DNA from: Celeribacter sp. HF31
GTDB taxonomy: Bacteria; Pseudomonadota; Alphaproteobacteria; Rhodobacterales; Rhodobacteraceae
NCBI RefSeq assembly: GCF_011806455.1
Contig: NZ_JAATOT010000004.1
Location: 458,534 to 522,533, forward strand
DNA: 64,000 bases
Direction: 5' to 3'
Part shown: one piece after another, positions 9,387-17,479 of the stretch
Numbering within the stretch: position 1 is the stretch's first letter
How the letters are laid out: each line of letters begins with the position of its first letter
Translations under genes and position numbers: made by a program
The notes under the pieces: model-generated
The model's input: only the letters and a program-made list of their open reading frames with translations
The model's database searches: none
Told to the model about the DNA's origin: nothing

Positions 9387-10571
9387 ATGGCCCTTTCTGG
9401 CAAGCTGACTAAGAAACTGGTCGAGAGCCTTGGCGCTGGGCGACATGGGGATGGCAACGGGCTTTATCTTGTGGTCGATCCGTCCGGTGCGCGGCGCTGG
9501 ATCGTGCGCGTTGTGGTCAAAGGGGCCAAGAACAAGAAGGGCGCTCCGTTGCGGACGGACTTCGGATTGGGCGGGGCGGATATTGTCACGATCAACCAAG
9601 CGCGCGAACGGGCGCTGGAGTATCGGCGGATGGCCAAGCAAGGCTTGAACCCGCGTTTCAACGCCCAGCGCGAAATTCCCACCTTCGAAGAGTTCGCCCA
9701 GCAGGTCCACATTGATCGGATGCCGACGTGGAAGAACGCCAAGCATGGCCAGCAATGGATCAACACGCTGCGTGATTATGCCTTCCCGAAGATCGGCCGA
9801 ATGCCGCTGGACAGTATCGACCAGCCCGAAGTCATGATGTGCCTGTCGCCAATCTGGACCGAAAAGCATGAAACCGCCAAGCGGTTGGCTCAGCGGATCA
9901 AGACGGTGCTGGATGTGGCGAAGTCCAAGGGCTTCCGATCCGGCGAAAACCCCGTCACAGGGATCAAGGACGCAGGTGCGCTGCCAAAGGTGAAGGCCAA
10001 GCCCAAACACCACAAGGCAATGCGCTGGCAGGACGTGCCTGCCTTCTACGCGGACTTGAAGGGACGGAGCGCAATGTCTGCCAATGCACTGCGCTTCACC
10101 TGCTTGACCGGATCGCGGACCAGCGAAGTCTTGGGGATGCGTTGGGAAGAGATCGACTTTGACGCGCGGCTGTGGACCTGCCCCGACGAGCGGATGAAAA
10201 CGGGGGAAGATCACCGCGTTCCCCTGACAGACGAAATGCTGGCAATTATTGAGCCACTCAAGGGACTGAAATCCGACTTCGTGTTCGAGGGCCAGAAACG
10301 CCACAAACCGCTTTCCAATATGTCCATGCTGATGCTGTTGCGCCGGATGAATGTTGAGGGGATCACGGTACACGGGTTCCGGTCCACCTTCCGCGATTGG
10401 GCGTCCGAAGTGACCAGCGCCCCACGCGAGATTGCCGAAATGAGCTTGTCGCACAGGGTCGGGTCAGACGTAGAGCGCGCCTATGCGCGGTCAGATTTAT
10501 TGGACAAGCGCCGGACCCTTATGGAACGTTGGTCGGGATTTGTATCCGGCATGGGTGAAAATAGTGATTGA
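9387..10571 (+). CDS. P4-type tyrosine integrase of the island
   Basis: A site-specific tyrosine recombinase (394 aa) with an N-terminal arm-binding domain of the DUF4102/P4-integrase type (residues 1-95), a core-binding SAM-like domain (about 100-190) and a C-terminal catalytic domain. The catalytic residues are visible: Arg244 in TGSRTSEVLG, His329-x-x-Arg332 in HGFRSTFRDWA, His356 in SLSHR and the nucleophile Tyr366. Integrases of this family target tRNA 3' ends, matching its place just inside attL. No Shine-Dalgarno sequence precedes the ATG at 9387; a GTG at 9363 is in frame inside the 24-base repeat. Its catalytic arrangement looks intact, so the island may still excise. Confidence 0.95.
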   Translation: MALSGKLTKKLVESLGAGRHGDGNGLYLVVDPSGARRWIVRVVVKGAKNKKGAPLRTDFGLGGADIVTINQARERALEYRRMAKQGLNPRFNAQREIPTFEEFAQQVHIDRMPTWKNAKHGQQWINTLRDYAFPKIGRMPLDSIDQPEVMMCLSPIWTEKHETAKRLAQRIKTVLDVAKSKGFRSGENPVTGIKDAGALPKVKAKPKHHKAMRWQDVPAFYADLKGRSAMSANALRFTCLTGSRTSEVLGMRWEEIDFDARLWTCPDERMKTGEDHRVPLTDEMLAIIEPLKGLKSDFVFEGQKRHKPLSNMSMLMLLRRMNVEGITVHGFRSTFRDWASEVTSAPREIAEMSLSHRVGSDVERAYARSDLLDKRRTLMERWSGFVSGMGENSD

Positions 10572-11427
10572 GCGGGCTACAGTCCTTGAGATTATTGACT
10601 ACAAGAGTTTCCCTCAACCGCTTGGAGTTGGCGCCGTTGGCATGGTTTTTGGGAAAGTATCGAACGGTTTGACAGTCAATTTCTTCTCTGAATTGATCTA
10701 CCCCTTCCATCTTGATGCAGATGGCAAGCCATCCATCAGCTCCCAATTTGCTCTAAACGCCATTCGATATAGTGCGACATCAGAAGTTCTTGTCGCGGTC
10801 CAATACTTGCAAGGTCACGGCTGGTTTGAGAGCGACGTCGAGTTCATCATATCTGGCGAAGACCCATTCGATGAGCTTCAGGCGAGAGGATGGAAAAATG
10901 AGAGAGGTTCCAGTGATGATTGGGGTGTTGCTGAGCGGGTCGATATGGCGTTCTATTTGGAAGATGTCGTCGGAGAGCTAGAGCAGGATGGCAGCGAGTT
11001 CTCAAAAGAGTGGTACTATGCAAAGATCTCTCACCTCTATTTTAGCGATGTGGAAATGCCCGATGTTGCCATGACGATGGGGATTTTGCTCGCTCAACTT
11101 TGGTGGAGGGCAGACGTCGGAGATGTCGCAGAGCGGGGGCAGGCAAACTCTGCGGCGCTGCAAAAGGCCAACTCTGCTAGGAAAGAGCATTCCAAGGCCC
11201 AATCTGAGGACAAAAACAAGGTAATCGCTGAGTATTGGTTTGAAGCGCGGGTGGAGCTAGGAAACGAAGTAATGCGGCGCGATAGCAACGCTGCTCAGGC
11301 AATCTATGCGATAGCCATGCGAAAGCGACCCAAACAACTCTTGATCAAAGCAACTGGCGAAGTGATAGGCGTTGAAGCCATACGAAAGCGAGTTTCTGCG
11401 CTTAGGAAGCTAGAAAAAATCGGATAG
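10555..11427 (+). CDS. Hypothetical protein of the island, 290 aa
   Basis: I do not recognise this protein. It is acidic. The first half is mixed alpha/beta with a conserved-looking FFSELIYPFHLD segment, the middle is helical (LAQLWWRADVG followed by an Ala/Lys/Gln-rich linker), and the C-terminal 80 residues are basic and helical (IYAIAMRKRPKQLL...RKRVSALRKL), which might bind nucleic acid. The frame opens at an ATG at 10483, inside the integrase gene, but GTG at 10555 or 10564, near the integrase stop, is more likely. None has a good ribosome site. Codon use is AT-rich and unlike the host genes. A hairpin follows the stop. It could be cargo or a regulator. Confidence 0.7.
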   Translation: MKIVIERATVLEIIDYKSFPQPLGVGAVGMVFGKVSNGLTVNFFSELIYPFHLDADGKPSISSQFALNAIRYSATSEVLVAVQYLQGHGWFESDVEFIISGEDPFDELQARGWKNERGSSDDWGVAERVDMAFYLEDVVGELEQDGSEFSKEWYYAKISHLYFSDVEMPDVAMTMGILLAQLWWRADVGDVAERGQANSAALQKANSARKEHSKAQSEDKNKVIAEYWFEARVELGNEVMRRDSNAAQAIYAIAMRKRPKQLLIKATGEVIGVEAIRKRVSALRKLEKIG

Positions 11428-11453
11428 ATTGGCGATTTTTCCCAATTTGGGAA
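11414..11453 (+). terminator. Two overlapping inverted repeats after the 290-aa gene
   Basis: AAAAATCG (11415-11422) pairs with CGATTTTT (11433-11440), giving a U-ending hairpin around the stop codon. Directly after it TTCCCA-ATT-TGGGAA (11439-11453) is a perfect short palindrome that could instead be an operator for the small DNA-binding protein genes downstream. Stems are AT-rich, so terminator strength is doubtful. Confidence 0.4.
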
Positions 11454-11543
11454 GAACCGCCGATGGCTCTCAGTCTATTGGGTGTGGCGAATGAAAATGC
11501 CCATTACCAAACAACAGCAAGAAGTTGTTGAGAGGAATGGAGC

Positions 11544-11753
11544 ATGGCAGACCTATTCGAGCAAAACCGAAACTACGTTCTTGGCGACGAAGAACTTAAC
11601 CTCCTAGGCGACCGCGAGAAGCTGGCGCAATGGCGGCACAAGGGCGTCGGGCCAGCGTTCTACAAACTCGGTCGCAAGATCATCTATCGCGGAGCAGATT
11701 TGAACGCATGGGCCGATGCCCAGCGCGTCGATCCGAGTGAAGGGCGCACCTAG
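11544..11753 (+). CDS. Small helix-turn-helix (AlpA/excisionase-like) protein
   Basis: A 69-aa protein whose fold pattern is that of MerR-type winged-helix excisionase/AlpA proteins. An N-terminal helix is followed by LAQWRHKGVGPAFYKLGRKIIYRGADLNAWADA, with the 'R..G.GP.F.KLG..I.Y...DL..W' signature of this group (residues about 27-62). Such proteins act as excisionases or as activators of integrase genes in P4-like islands. GGAATGGAG precedes the start. Its TAG stop overlaps the GTG start of the next gene (TAGTG), so the two are translationally coupled. Confidence 0.8.
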   Translation: MADLFEQNRNYVLGDEELNLLGDREKLAQWRHKGVGPAFYKLGRKIIYRGADLNAWADAQRVDPSEGRT

Positions 11754-12172
11754 TGTCGCGGCGTTTCAAGACGCGCCGTATCAAAGCCAACAAAGCCTAT
11801 CGAATTGACGAGCTAGCGGATGTCACTGACGTTGTGCCTGCGACTGTCCGCCAATGGCTAAAAGACGGTATGGATCGGCTCGATGGCAACCGCCCGACGT
11901 TTATCATGGGGTTTCAGGCGCTCGCCTTTTTGGAAGCTCGCAAGGCAAAGGCAAGCCGCCCGTTGGGCTTGGGAGAATTCTACTGCTTCCGGTGCAAAGC
12001 CCAAAGAAGCGCGCTTGGCGCGATGGCGGACTATGTGCCTACGAGTACCAGCGGCGGTCGTCTAAAGGCGTTGTGTTCCGTCTGTGAGTGCCAATGCAAT
12101 CGCAACGTTAGTGCCCGTGACATGCCTGCCATTCGGAAAGTTCTGGAAGTGGTGAACAGGGACAGTTGGTGA
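11753..12172 (+). CDS. Small HTH plus zinc-ribbon-like protein
   Basis: A 139-aa basic protein starting with GTG that overlaps the previous stop codon by one base. Residues about 15-45 form a helix-turn-helix-like stretch (YRIDELADVTDVVPATVRQWL). The C-terminal half has two cysteine pairs, FYCFRCK and LCSVCECQC, spaced about 30 residues apart, resembling a zinc ribbon. I cannot assign a named family. Its position between an AlpA-like protein and a tyrosine recombinase suggests a directionality or regulatory factor for that recombinase, or a recombination accessory protein. GC content is low relative to the host. Confidence 0.75.
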   Translation: MSRRFKTRRIKANKAYRIDELADVTDVVPATVRQWLKDGMDRLDGNRPTFIMGFQALAFLEARKAKASRPLGLGEFYCFRCKAQRSALGAMADYVPTSTSGGRLKALCSVCECQCNRNVSARDMPAIRKVLEVVNRDSW

Positions 12173-12230
12173 CCCTAAAGGAACCCCTCATCCCCCTCTT
12201 AAACCTACACTTCGGAAAGGACGCTGAGTC

Positions 12231-13250
12231 ATGCGGAAATATAATGCAGAAAACGAGCGACTGAAGCGGCGATATGAGCAGTATCTGCGCGAGGCCAAAG
12301 GGCAGGACGACAAGTCCATTGACAAGATGCGCGCGGCCTTGGTGAAATTTGAAGAGAGCACCAAGTACAAACCGTTCAAGGCGTTCCGTGTCGATCAGGC
12401 GCGTCAATTCAAGGATGCCTTGAGCCGCGCCAAGACCATCCAAGGTAAGCCGCTGGCCCTGACAACGATTGATGCAACGCTACGATTGGTAAAAGGGTTC
12501 TTTCATTGGCTGGCGGGTCAGCAGGGTTTCAAGAAGGTGGTGACCTATTCCGAGGTCGAATACTTCAACAACAACCGCAACGATGCCCGAGCGGCCCACG
12601 CTCAGCGCGCAGTTCAGTATCCGTCAACAAAAGCCACGCATCATGCATTTCAAGGAATGGCAGATCGAACAGAGCTGGAACGGCGCAACAAGGCCATTTT
12701 CGCGTTTCTGGTGATCACGGGCGCACGGATTGGGGCGGCTTCTTCATTGCGCCTAAAACATATCAATCTCGTGGACGGATACGTTTTGCAGGATGGGCGA
12801 GAAGTTCGCACGAAAGCTGGCAAGACCTTCACCACATGGTTTTTTCCAATGCATCCCGACTATCTGGCGTGTTTCACTAGGTGGGTGAACTACCTGCGCA
12901 ACGAAAAGATGTTTGGCCCGGAAGACGCTTTGTTTCCTCGTCCAGAGCAGCGCTTGGTGAACGGTAAGTTCGTTTTCGACACAGTATCACGAGAGATCTA
13001 CACGAACGGCTCCATCATCAACGAGGTTTTTAAGGCTGCGTTTGTGCAGGTTCAGATGCAACCATACGGCGCGCACAGCATCCGCAAAACCCTTGTGCAA
13101 GAGATGAACGACCGCGACCTAACCCTTGCCGAACAAAAAGCATGGTCTCAGAACTTGGGGCATGAAAACTTCACAACGACTGTTTCGAGTTATTTGCCTG
13201 TCTCAGAACAACATCAGGGTGTGTTGATCAAGGGTATGCATTTAGATTGA
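12231..13250 (+). CDS. Second tyrosine recombinase inside the island
   Basis: A 339-aa tyrosine-type recombinase unrelated in sequence to the P4-type integrase at the left end. It has an N-terminal core-binding domain (residues 1-130) and a catalytic domain with Arg166 in TGARIGAAS, His282-x-x-Arg285 in HSIRKT, His311 in NLGHENF and Tyr321 in SSYLP. All expected catalytic positions are occupied. A GGAAAGGA site precedes the ATG. It forms a cluster with the two small DNA-binding-type genes before it (gap 58 bases). I saw no inverted repeats around hsdS that would make it an hsdS invertase. It may belong to a nested element or a second integration module. Confidence 0.9.
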   Translation: MRKYNAENERLKRRYEQYLREAKGQDDKSIDKMRAALVKFEESTKYKPFKAFRVDQARQFKDALSRAKTIQGKPLALTTIDATLRLVKGFFHWLAGQQGFKKVVTYSEVEYFNNNRNDARAAHAQRAVQYPSTKATHHAFQGMADRTELERRNKAIFAFLVITGARIGAASSLRLKHINLVDGYVLQDGREVRTKAGKTFTTWFFPMHPDYLACFTRWVNYLRNEKMFGPEDALFPRPEQRLVNGKFVFDTVSREIYTNGSIINEVFKAAFVQVQMQPYGAHSIRKTLVQEMNDRDLTLAEQKAWSQNLGHENFTTTVSSYLPVSEQHQGVLIKGMHLD

Positions 13251-13344
13251 CTTACAAGAAGGGCAGATAGCATGAACCGCGCTTGCTGGCTCAATCATTA
13301 CCCCCTAGTTTCAACCCATATCCCTCAGAGAGGACATTTTCGAA

Positions 13345-13539
13345 ATGCCCAACGAAGACATTCTGACCGTGAAAGAGCTCGCTGAGTATCTCAAGATCGC
13401 TGAGAAAACGGCATATCGGTTCGCATCTGAGGGCAAGGTTCCCGGGTTTAAGGTGGGAAGCGCATGGCGATTTCGCAAAAGCGAGATCGACCGCTGGATT
13501 GCCGAGCAGGAACAAAAACAAGAAGGGGAGCAAAAATGA
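13345..13539 (+). CDS. Excisionase-family helix-turn-helix protein leading the hsd operon
   Basis: A 64-aa protein with the complete MerR-like excisionase domain: [20 protein letters not shown] (residues 7-26) and the wing [28 protein letters not shown] precedes the ATG. Its TGA overlaps the hsdM ATG (ATGA at 13536-13539), so it is the first gene of the restriction-modification operon and translationally coupled to hsdM. Similar small proteins commonly precede hsdM; an expression-control role is likely but not shown by sequence alone. Confidence 0.88.
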   Translation: MPNEDILTVKELAEYLKIAEKTAYRFASEGKVPGFKVGSAWRFRKSEIDRWIAEQEQKQEGEQK

Positions 13540-15083
13540 CCGGGCAACAACAGGCTGAGGCATTGCGCCGAGAAATCTGGAGCATCGCAAATAGAGTGCG
13601 GGGTGCGGTCGATGGCTGGGACTTCAAGCAGTTCGTCTTGGGCGCGTTGTTCTATCGCTTCATCAGCGAGAACTTCACAAACTACATCGAAGGTGGTGAC
13701 GACAGCATCGATTATGCTGGCATGTCGGACGCTGACATCCCCGATGAGGCCAAAGTCGATGCGATCAAGACCAAGGGCTACTTCATCTACCCCAGCCAAC
13801 TCTTTCAAAACGTGGTGAAATCCGCGAGCAAGAACGACAGCCTGAACACTGACCTTGCCGAGATTTTTTCGGCGATTGAGGCTTCGGCCAGCGGCTATCC
13901 GTCCGAGCAGGACATCTATGGCCTCTTTGCTGATTTCGACACCACCAGCAACCGCCTGGGCAGCACGGTCAAACAGAAGAACGAAAGACTGGCTGAGGTC
14001 CTCAAGGGCGTTGCTGGCTTGCCGTTGAAGTTCGATGATAACGAAGGCGACTTGTTCGGCGACGCCTATGAGTTCTTGATCTCGAACTACGCGGCCAACG
14101 CGGGTAAATCCGGCGGTGAGTTCTTCACGCCGACCCACGTGTCCAAACTCATCGCCAAACTGGCCATGCACAAGCAGACCAGCGTCAACAAGATCTACGA
14201 TCCGGCGGCGGGGTCTGGGTCGCTACTTTTGCAGGCCAAAGAAGAGTTTGAGAAGCACATAATCGAAGACGGCTTCTTCGGGCAGGAAATCAATTACACC
14301 ACCTACAACCTCGCCCGCATGAACATGTTCCTGCACAACATCAACTACGACAAGTTCAACATCCAATACGGTAACACGCTCGAGGACCCGCACTTTCAGG
14401 ATGACAAGCCCTTTGACGCCATCGTGTCGAACCCGCCCTATTCGGTGAAGTGGAAGGGTGCGGATGACCCGACGCTGATCAATGACGAACGCTTTGCGCC
14501 AGCTGGGGTTCTTGCCCCGAAGTCGAAGGCCGACTTTGCCTTTGTCCTTCACGCGCTGCACTACCTGTCGGCCAAGGGGCGGGCTGCGATCGTTTGCTTC
14601 CCTGGTATCTTCTACCGTGGCGGCGCAGAGCAGAAGATCCGCAAGTATCTGGTCGACAACAACTTCGTTGAAACGGTGATCGCTCTCGCGCCGAACCTGT
14701 TTTTCGGCACAACCATCGCGGTGAACATTCTGGTGCTGGCCAAGAACAAGACCGACACAGCCGTTCAGTTCATCGATGCGACCGAGGAGGATACCTTCTT
14801 CCGCAAAGGCACGAACAACAACTTCATGGAAGACCGGCACATTGCCGAGATCATGAAGATGTTCGACAGCAAAGAGAACGTGCCTCACGTGGCCGAAACC
14901 GTCCCCTACGACACGATTGTCGAGAAAGACTATAACCTGTCGGTCAGTGCCCATGTTGAACCCAAGGACACCCGCGAAACCGTCGACATAACCGAACTGA
15001 ACGCCGATTTGAAAACCACTGTCGCCAAGATCGATCAGTTGCGCGCAGACATCGACGCCATCGTTGCGGAGATCGAGGCATGA
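13536..15083 (+). CDS. hsdM: Type I restriction-modification methyltransferase subunit HsdM (EcoR124-like)
   Basis: N6-adenine methyltransferase subunit; two copies with one HsdS form the modification enzyme. The 515-aa length is close to EcoR124 HsdM. An N-terminal HsdM_N helical domain (about 1-160) precedes the catalytic domain. That domain has the AdoMet motif DPAAGSGS at 222-229 and the catalytic NPPY at 299-302, followed by a long C-terminal helical tail that contacts HsdS. The ATG overlaps the previous stop, with AAGGGGAG before it. Its own TGA overlaps the hsdS ATG. No defect is visible. Confidence 0.96.
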   Translation: MTGQQQAEALRREIWSIANRVRGAVDGWDFKQFVLGALFYRFISENFTNYIEGGDDSIDYAGMSDADIPDEAKVDAIKTKGYFIYPSQLFQNVVKSASKNDSLNTDLAEIFSAIEASASGYPSEQDIYGLFADFDTTSNRLGSTVKQKNERLAEVLKGVAGLPLKFDDNEGDLFGDAYEFLISNYAANAGKSGGEFFTPTHVSKLIAKLAMHKQTSVNKIYDPAAGSGSLLLQAKEEFEKHIIEDGFFGQEINYTTYNLARMNMFLHNINYDKFNIQYGNTLEDPHFQDDKPFDAIVSNPPYSVKWKGADDPTLINDERFAPAGVLAPKSKADFAFVLHALHYLSAKGRAAIVCFPGIFYRGGAEQKIRKYLVDNNFVETVIALAPNLFFGTTIAVNILVLAKNKTDTAVQFIDATEEDTFFRKGTNNNFMEDRHIAEIMKMFDSKENVPHVAETVPYDTIVEKDYNLSVSAHVEPKDTRETVDITELNADLKTTVAKIDQLRADIDAIVAEIEA

Positions 15084-16282
15084 GCAATCGGGGCTTTCTG
15101 GAAAGGCTGCTGAATGGGGCTGCGGTCGATTGGGTGCCAATCTCAGAGGTGACGTTACAGACCCGCAACATCAGATGGGGCGAGGTCGACGGACCCGTCC
15201 GCTACATCGATTTGACTTCGGTCGATATCAAGACGCGTACCATAACTGAAACGAAAGAAATCACAGCTGACACAGCGCCCAGTCGAGCGCAAAAACTTGT
15301 TGAAACCAACGATCTTATTTTCGCGACCACTCGACCTGCACAACAAAGATATTGCCTCATCGGCTCGGACTTTTCAGGGGAGGTGGCCAGTACTGGCTAC
15401 TGCGTTCTGCGGGCGGATCAAACAGCGGTTCTACCAAAATGGCTGTTGCATTGGATTGGCTCTCGCGAATTCAAACAGTACGTTGAAGAGCATCAGAGCG
15501 GCGCGGCCTATCCAGCAATTTCGGACGGGAAGGTGAAGGCTTTTCAAATCCCCATCCCATGCCCTGAGGACCCAGAAAAATCGCTGGCGATCCAAGCGGA
15601 GATTGTTCGGATTTTGGACAGTTTCACCGAGCTGACAGCCGAGCTGACAGCCGAGCTGACAGCCGAGCTTAAGGCCCGTAAGCAGCAATACAACCACTAT
15701 CGAGAGCAGGTACTGAGTTTTGAAGATGGTGACGTGGAATGGAAGACTTTGGGGGAACTTGTTAACACAATAAAGACTGGGAAATTGAATGCCAATGCAA
15801 TGACGGAAGGCGGTCAATATCCATTTTTCACCTGCGACGCCAATCCTTTCAGAATTGATACCTTTGCGTTCGACACCGAAGCCATAATCGTATCAGGAAA
15901 CGGCAGTCAAGTTGGGCACATCAATTACTACAAAGGGAAATTCAACGCGTACCAACGCACATATATTTTAGCCGACACAGCCGAGACGGTATCGATAGCG
16001 TTCTTGCTGACGTATCTCAAAGCGTATCTCAGGCCATATATCATGCAGCATTCAAAGAAGGGTTCCGTGCCATATATAACAATGCCCATGCTGCAGGGGT
16101 TCAAAGTTCCTGTCCCCTCTACTGAGGAGCAAGACCGCATCGTTGCTATCCTCGACAAGTTCGACACGTTGACCACATCGCTCAGTGAGGGCTTGCCGCG
16201 TGAGATCAAGTTGCGTCAGCAGCAATATGAATACTACCGCGACTTGCTCTTGAGCTTCCCCAAACCCGAGGAGGCCGCGTAA
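15080..16282 (+). CDS. hsdS: Type I restriction-modification specificity subunit HsdS with TAEL spacer repeats
   Basis: HsdS determines the bipartite DNA target. The 400-aa protein has a target-recognition domain 1 (about 1-165), a central conserved spacer (about 166-215), TRD2 (about 216-370) and a distal conserved region. The two conserved regions share a motif ([15 protein letters not shown] at about 200-214 and [16 protein letters not shown] near the end). In the spacer the tetrapeptide TAEL occurs three times (residues 186-197). In the EcoR124 family the copy number of this same repeat sets the number of unspecified bases between half-sites. The start overlaps the hsdM stop by four bases and the next gene starts immediately after the stop. 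TRDs are not recognisable, so the target cannot be predicted. Confidence 0.95.
   Translation: MSNRGFLERLLNGAAVDWVPISEVTLQTRNIRWGEVDGPVRYIDLTSVDIKTRTITETKEITADTAPSRAQKLVETNDLIFATTRPAQQRYCLIGSDFSGEVASTGYCVLRADQTAVLPKWLLHWIGSREFKQYVEEHQSGAAYPAISDGKVKAFQIPIPCPEDPEKSLAIQAEIVRILDSFTELTAELTAELTAELKARKQQYNHYREQVLSFEDGDVEWKTLGELVNTIKTGKLNANAMTEGGQYPFFTCDANPFRIDTFAFDTEAIIVSGNGSQVGHINYYKGKFNAYQRTYILADTAETVSIAFLLTYLKAYLRPYIMQHSKKGSVPYITMPMLQGFKVPVPSTEEQDRIVAILDKFDTLTTSLSEGLPREIKLRQQQYEYYRDLLLSFPKPEEAA
15629..15669 (+). repeat. 12-base tandem repeat in hsdS (TAEL-coding)
   Basis: Three perfect copies of GAGCTGACAGCC (15629-15640, 15641-15652, 15653-15664) are followed by a partial GAGCT. Each unit is four codons, so slippage or unequal exchange changes the spacer by whole TAEL units without breaking the frame. 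Confidence 0.95.
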
Positions 16283-17479
16283 ATGGGCCAGACCCTCGAG
16301 GAGATCGCACAACAGCTGCATGCAGCCGATAAGAAGGTGCAGTTGATCTACGCCTTCAACGGCACTGGCAAAACTCGGCTGTCCCGGGCCTTGAAGGACC
16401 TGATTGCTCCCAAGGCTGAAGACGGTCAGGAGGGCGAGCTCTCGCGGGAAAAAATACTGTATTACAATGCCTTCACTGAAGATCTGTTTTTTTGGAACAA
16501 TGACCTGCAGGGTGACGGCGACGCCAAGTTGGTGATCCAGCCGAACACGTTCACTGAATGGATCTTGGTCGAGCAAGGGCAAGAGCCAAATATCACCAGG
16601 AACTTTCAGCGATACGCCAATGACAAGCTGACACCCACGTTCAACCAAGAATATACCGTTCAAACCAAGGATGAGCTCGGGCAAGACAAAGAGGTCGTGA
16701 TCAAGGCCTTCTCTGAAGTCACATTTTCGGTCGAAGCCGGTGGGGACGAGGAAATCGGCAACTTCAAGATATCCAAGGGCGAAGAAAGCAATTTCATCTG
16801 GAGCATATTTTTCACCCTCCTTGAAGAAGTGGTCTCGGTTCTGAGCATTGCAGAGGTCGGCGATCGACCAACGGATCAGTTCAATGGGCTGCAGTACGTT
16901 TTTGTTGATGACCCGGTCAGCTCGCTTGATGAAAACCACCTGATCGAATTGGCGGTGAACCTGGCGGACCTGATCACGGCTGCACCGCCGCAGCTGAAAT
17001 TCGTGATCACCACCCATAGCCCTCTGTTCTACAACGTTTTGCACAACGAGCTTGATCTAAAGAAGCAGGGCAAAAAGGAAGGGTGCTATCTGCTTGAGCG
17101 GTTGGAAGATGGGAGCTTCAATCTGAATGTCAAATACGGCGATGCGAACAAGAGTTTTTCCTATCATTTGCATTTGAAGAAGGTGTTGGAAGAGGCGATC
17201 GCTAGCAACGCTGTCGAGCGATACCATTTTACGCTGCTTCGGAACCTCTATGAGAAAACGGCTGGGTTCCTGGGCTACGCAAGGTGGAGCGATCTGCTCG
17301 ACACGGTGGAAGGCAGTAAAGACGCCTATGTGCGGGCAATCAACACTTTCACGCACTCGGCGCTTTCGAATGAGCAGGTCAGGGATCCTTCACCTGCAGA
17401 GAAAAACACCGTGAAGCTCTTATTGGAAAATCTGGTTAATAATTACGCCTATTGGCAACAGGATGAACAAAATGGTTGA
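16283..17479 (+). CDS. prrC: PrrC-like tRNA anticodon nuclease (ABC-ATPase/ribonuclease)
   Basis: In E. coli, PrrC is kept latent by its partner type I RM enzyme and cleaves tRNA-Lys at the anticodon when phage disable restriction. This 398-aa protein has the family size (about 396). N-domain: ABC-type ATPase with Walker A AFNGTGKT (residues 24-31) and Walker B/D-loop [12 protein letters not shown] (206-217), then a switch His in TTHSP. C-domain: Arg320 and Glu324 in RNLYEKT, and His358 in FTHSA, which line up with the Arg320-Glu324-His356 nuclease triad reported for E. coli PrrC. Asp287 also matches a residue there implicated in tRNA recognition (residue numbers of the E. coli protein are from memory). 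The ATG directly abuts the hsdS stop, with GAGGAGG inside hsdS. The gene order hsdM-hsdS-prrC-hsdR is that of the E. coli prr locus. A RloC or plain ABC-ATPase is less likely given size and triad. Confidence 0.88.
   Translation: MGQTLEEIAQQLHAADKKVQLIYAFNGTGKTRLSRALKDLIAPKAEDGQEGELSREKILYYNAFTEDLFFWNNDLQGDGDAKLVIQPNTFTEWILVEQGQEPNITRNFQRYANDKLTPTFNQEYTVQTKDELGQDKEVVIKAFSEVTFSVEAGGDEEIGNFKISKGEESNFIWSIFFTLLEEVVSVLSIAEVGDRPTDQFNGLQYVFVDDPVSSLDENHLIELAVNLADLITAAPPQLKFVITTHSPLFYNVLHNELDLKKQGKKEGCYLLERLEDGSFNLNVKYGDANKSFSYHLHLKKVLEEAIASNAVERYHFTLLRNLYEKTAGFLGYARWSDLLDTVEGSKDAYVRAINTFTHSALSNEQVRDPSPAEKNTVKLLLENLVNNYAYWQQDEQNG

Noticed and set aside
15080..16282. Possible invertible hsdS switch driven by the second tyrosine recombinase.
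   Set aside because: There is one complete hsdS and no second or partial hsdS cassette or inverted repeats in the island, so an inversion system is not supported.
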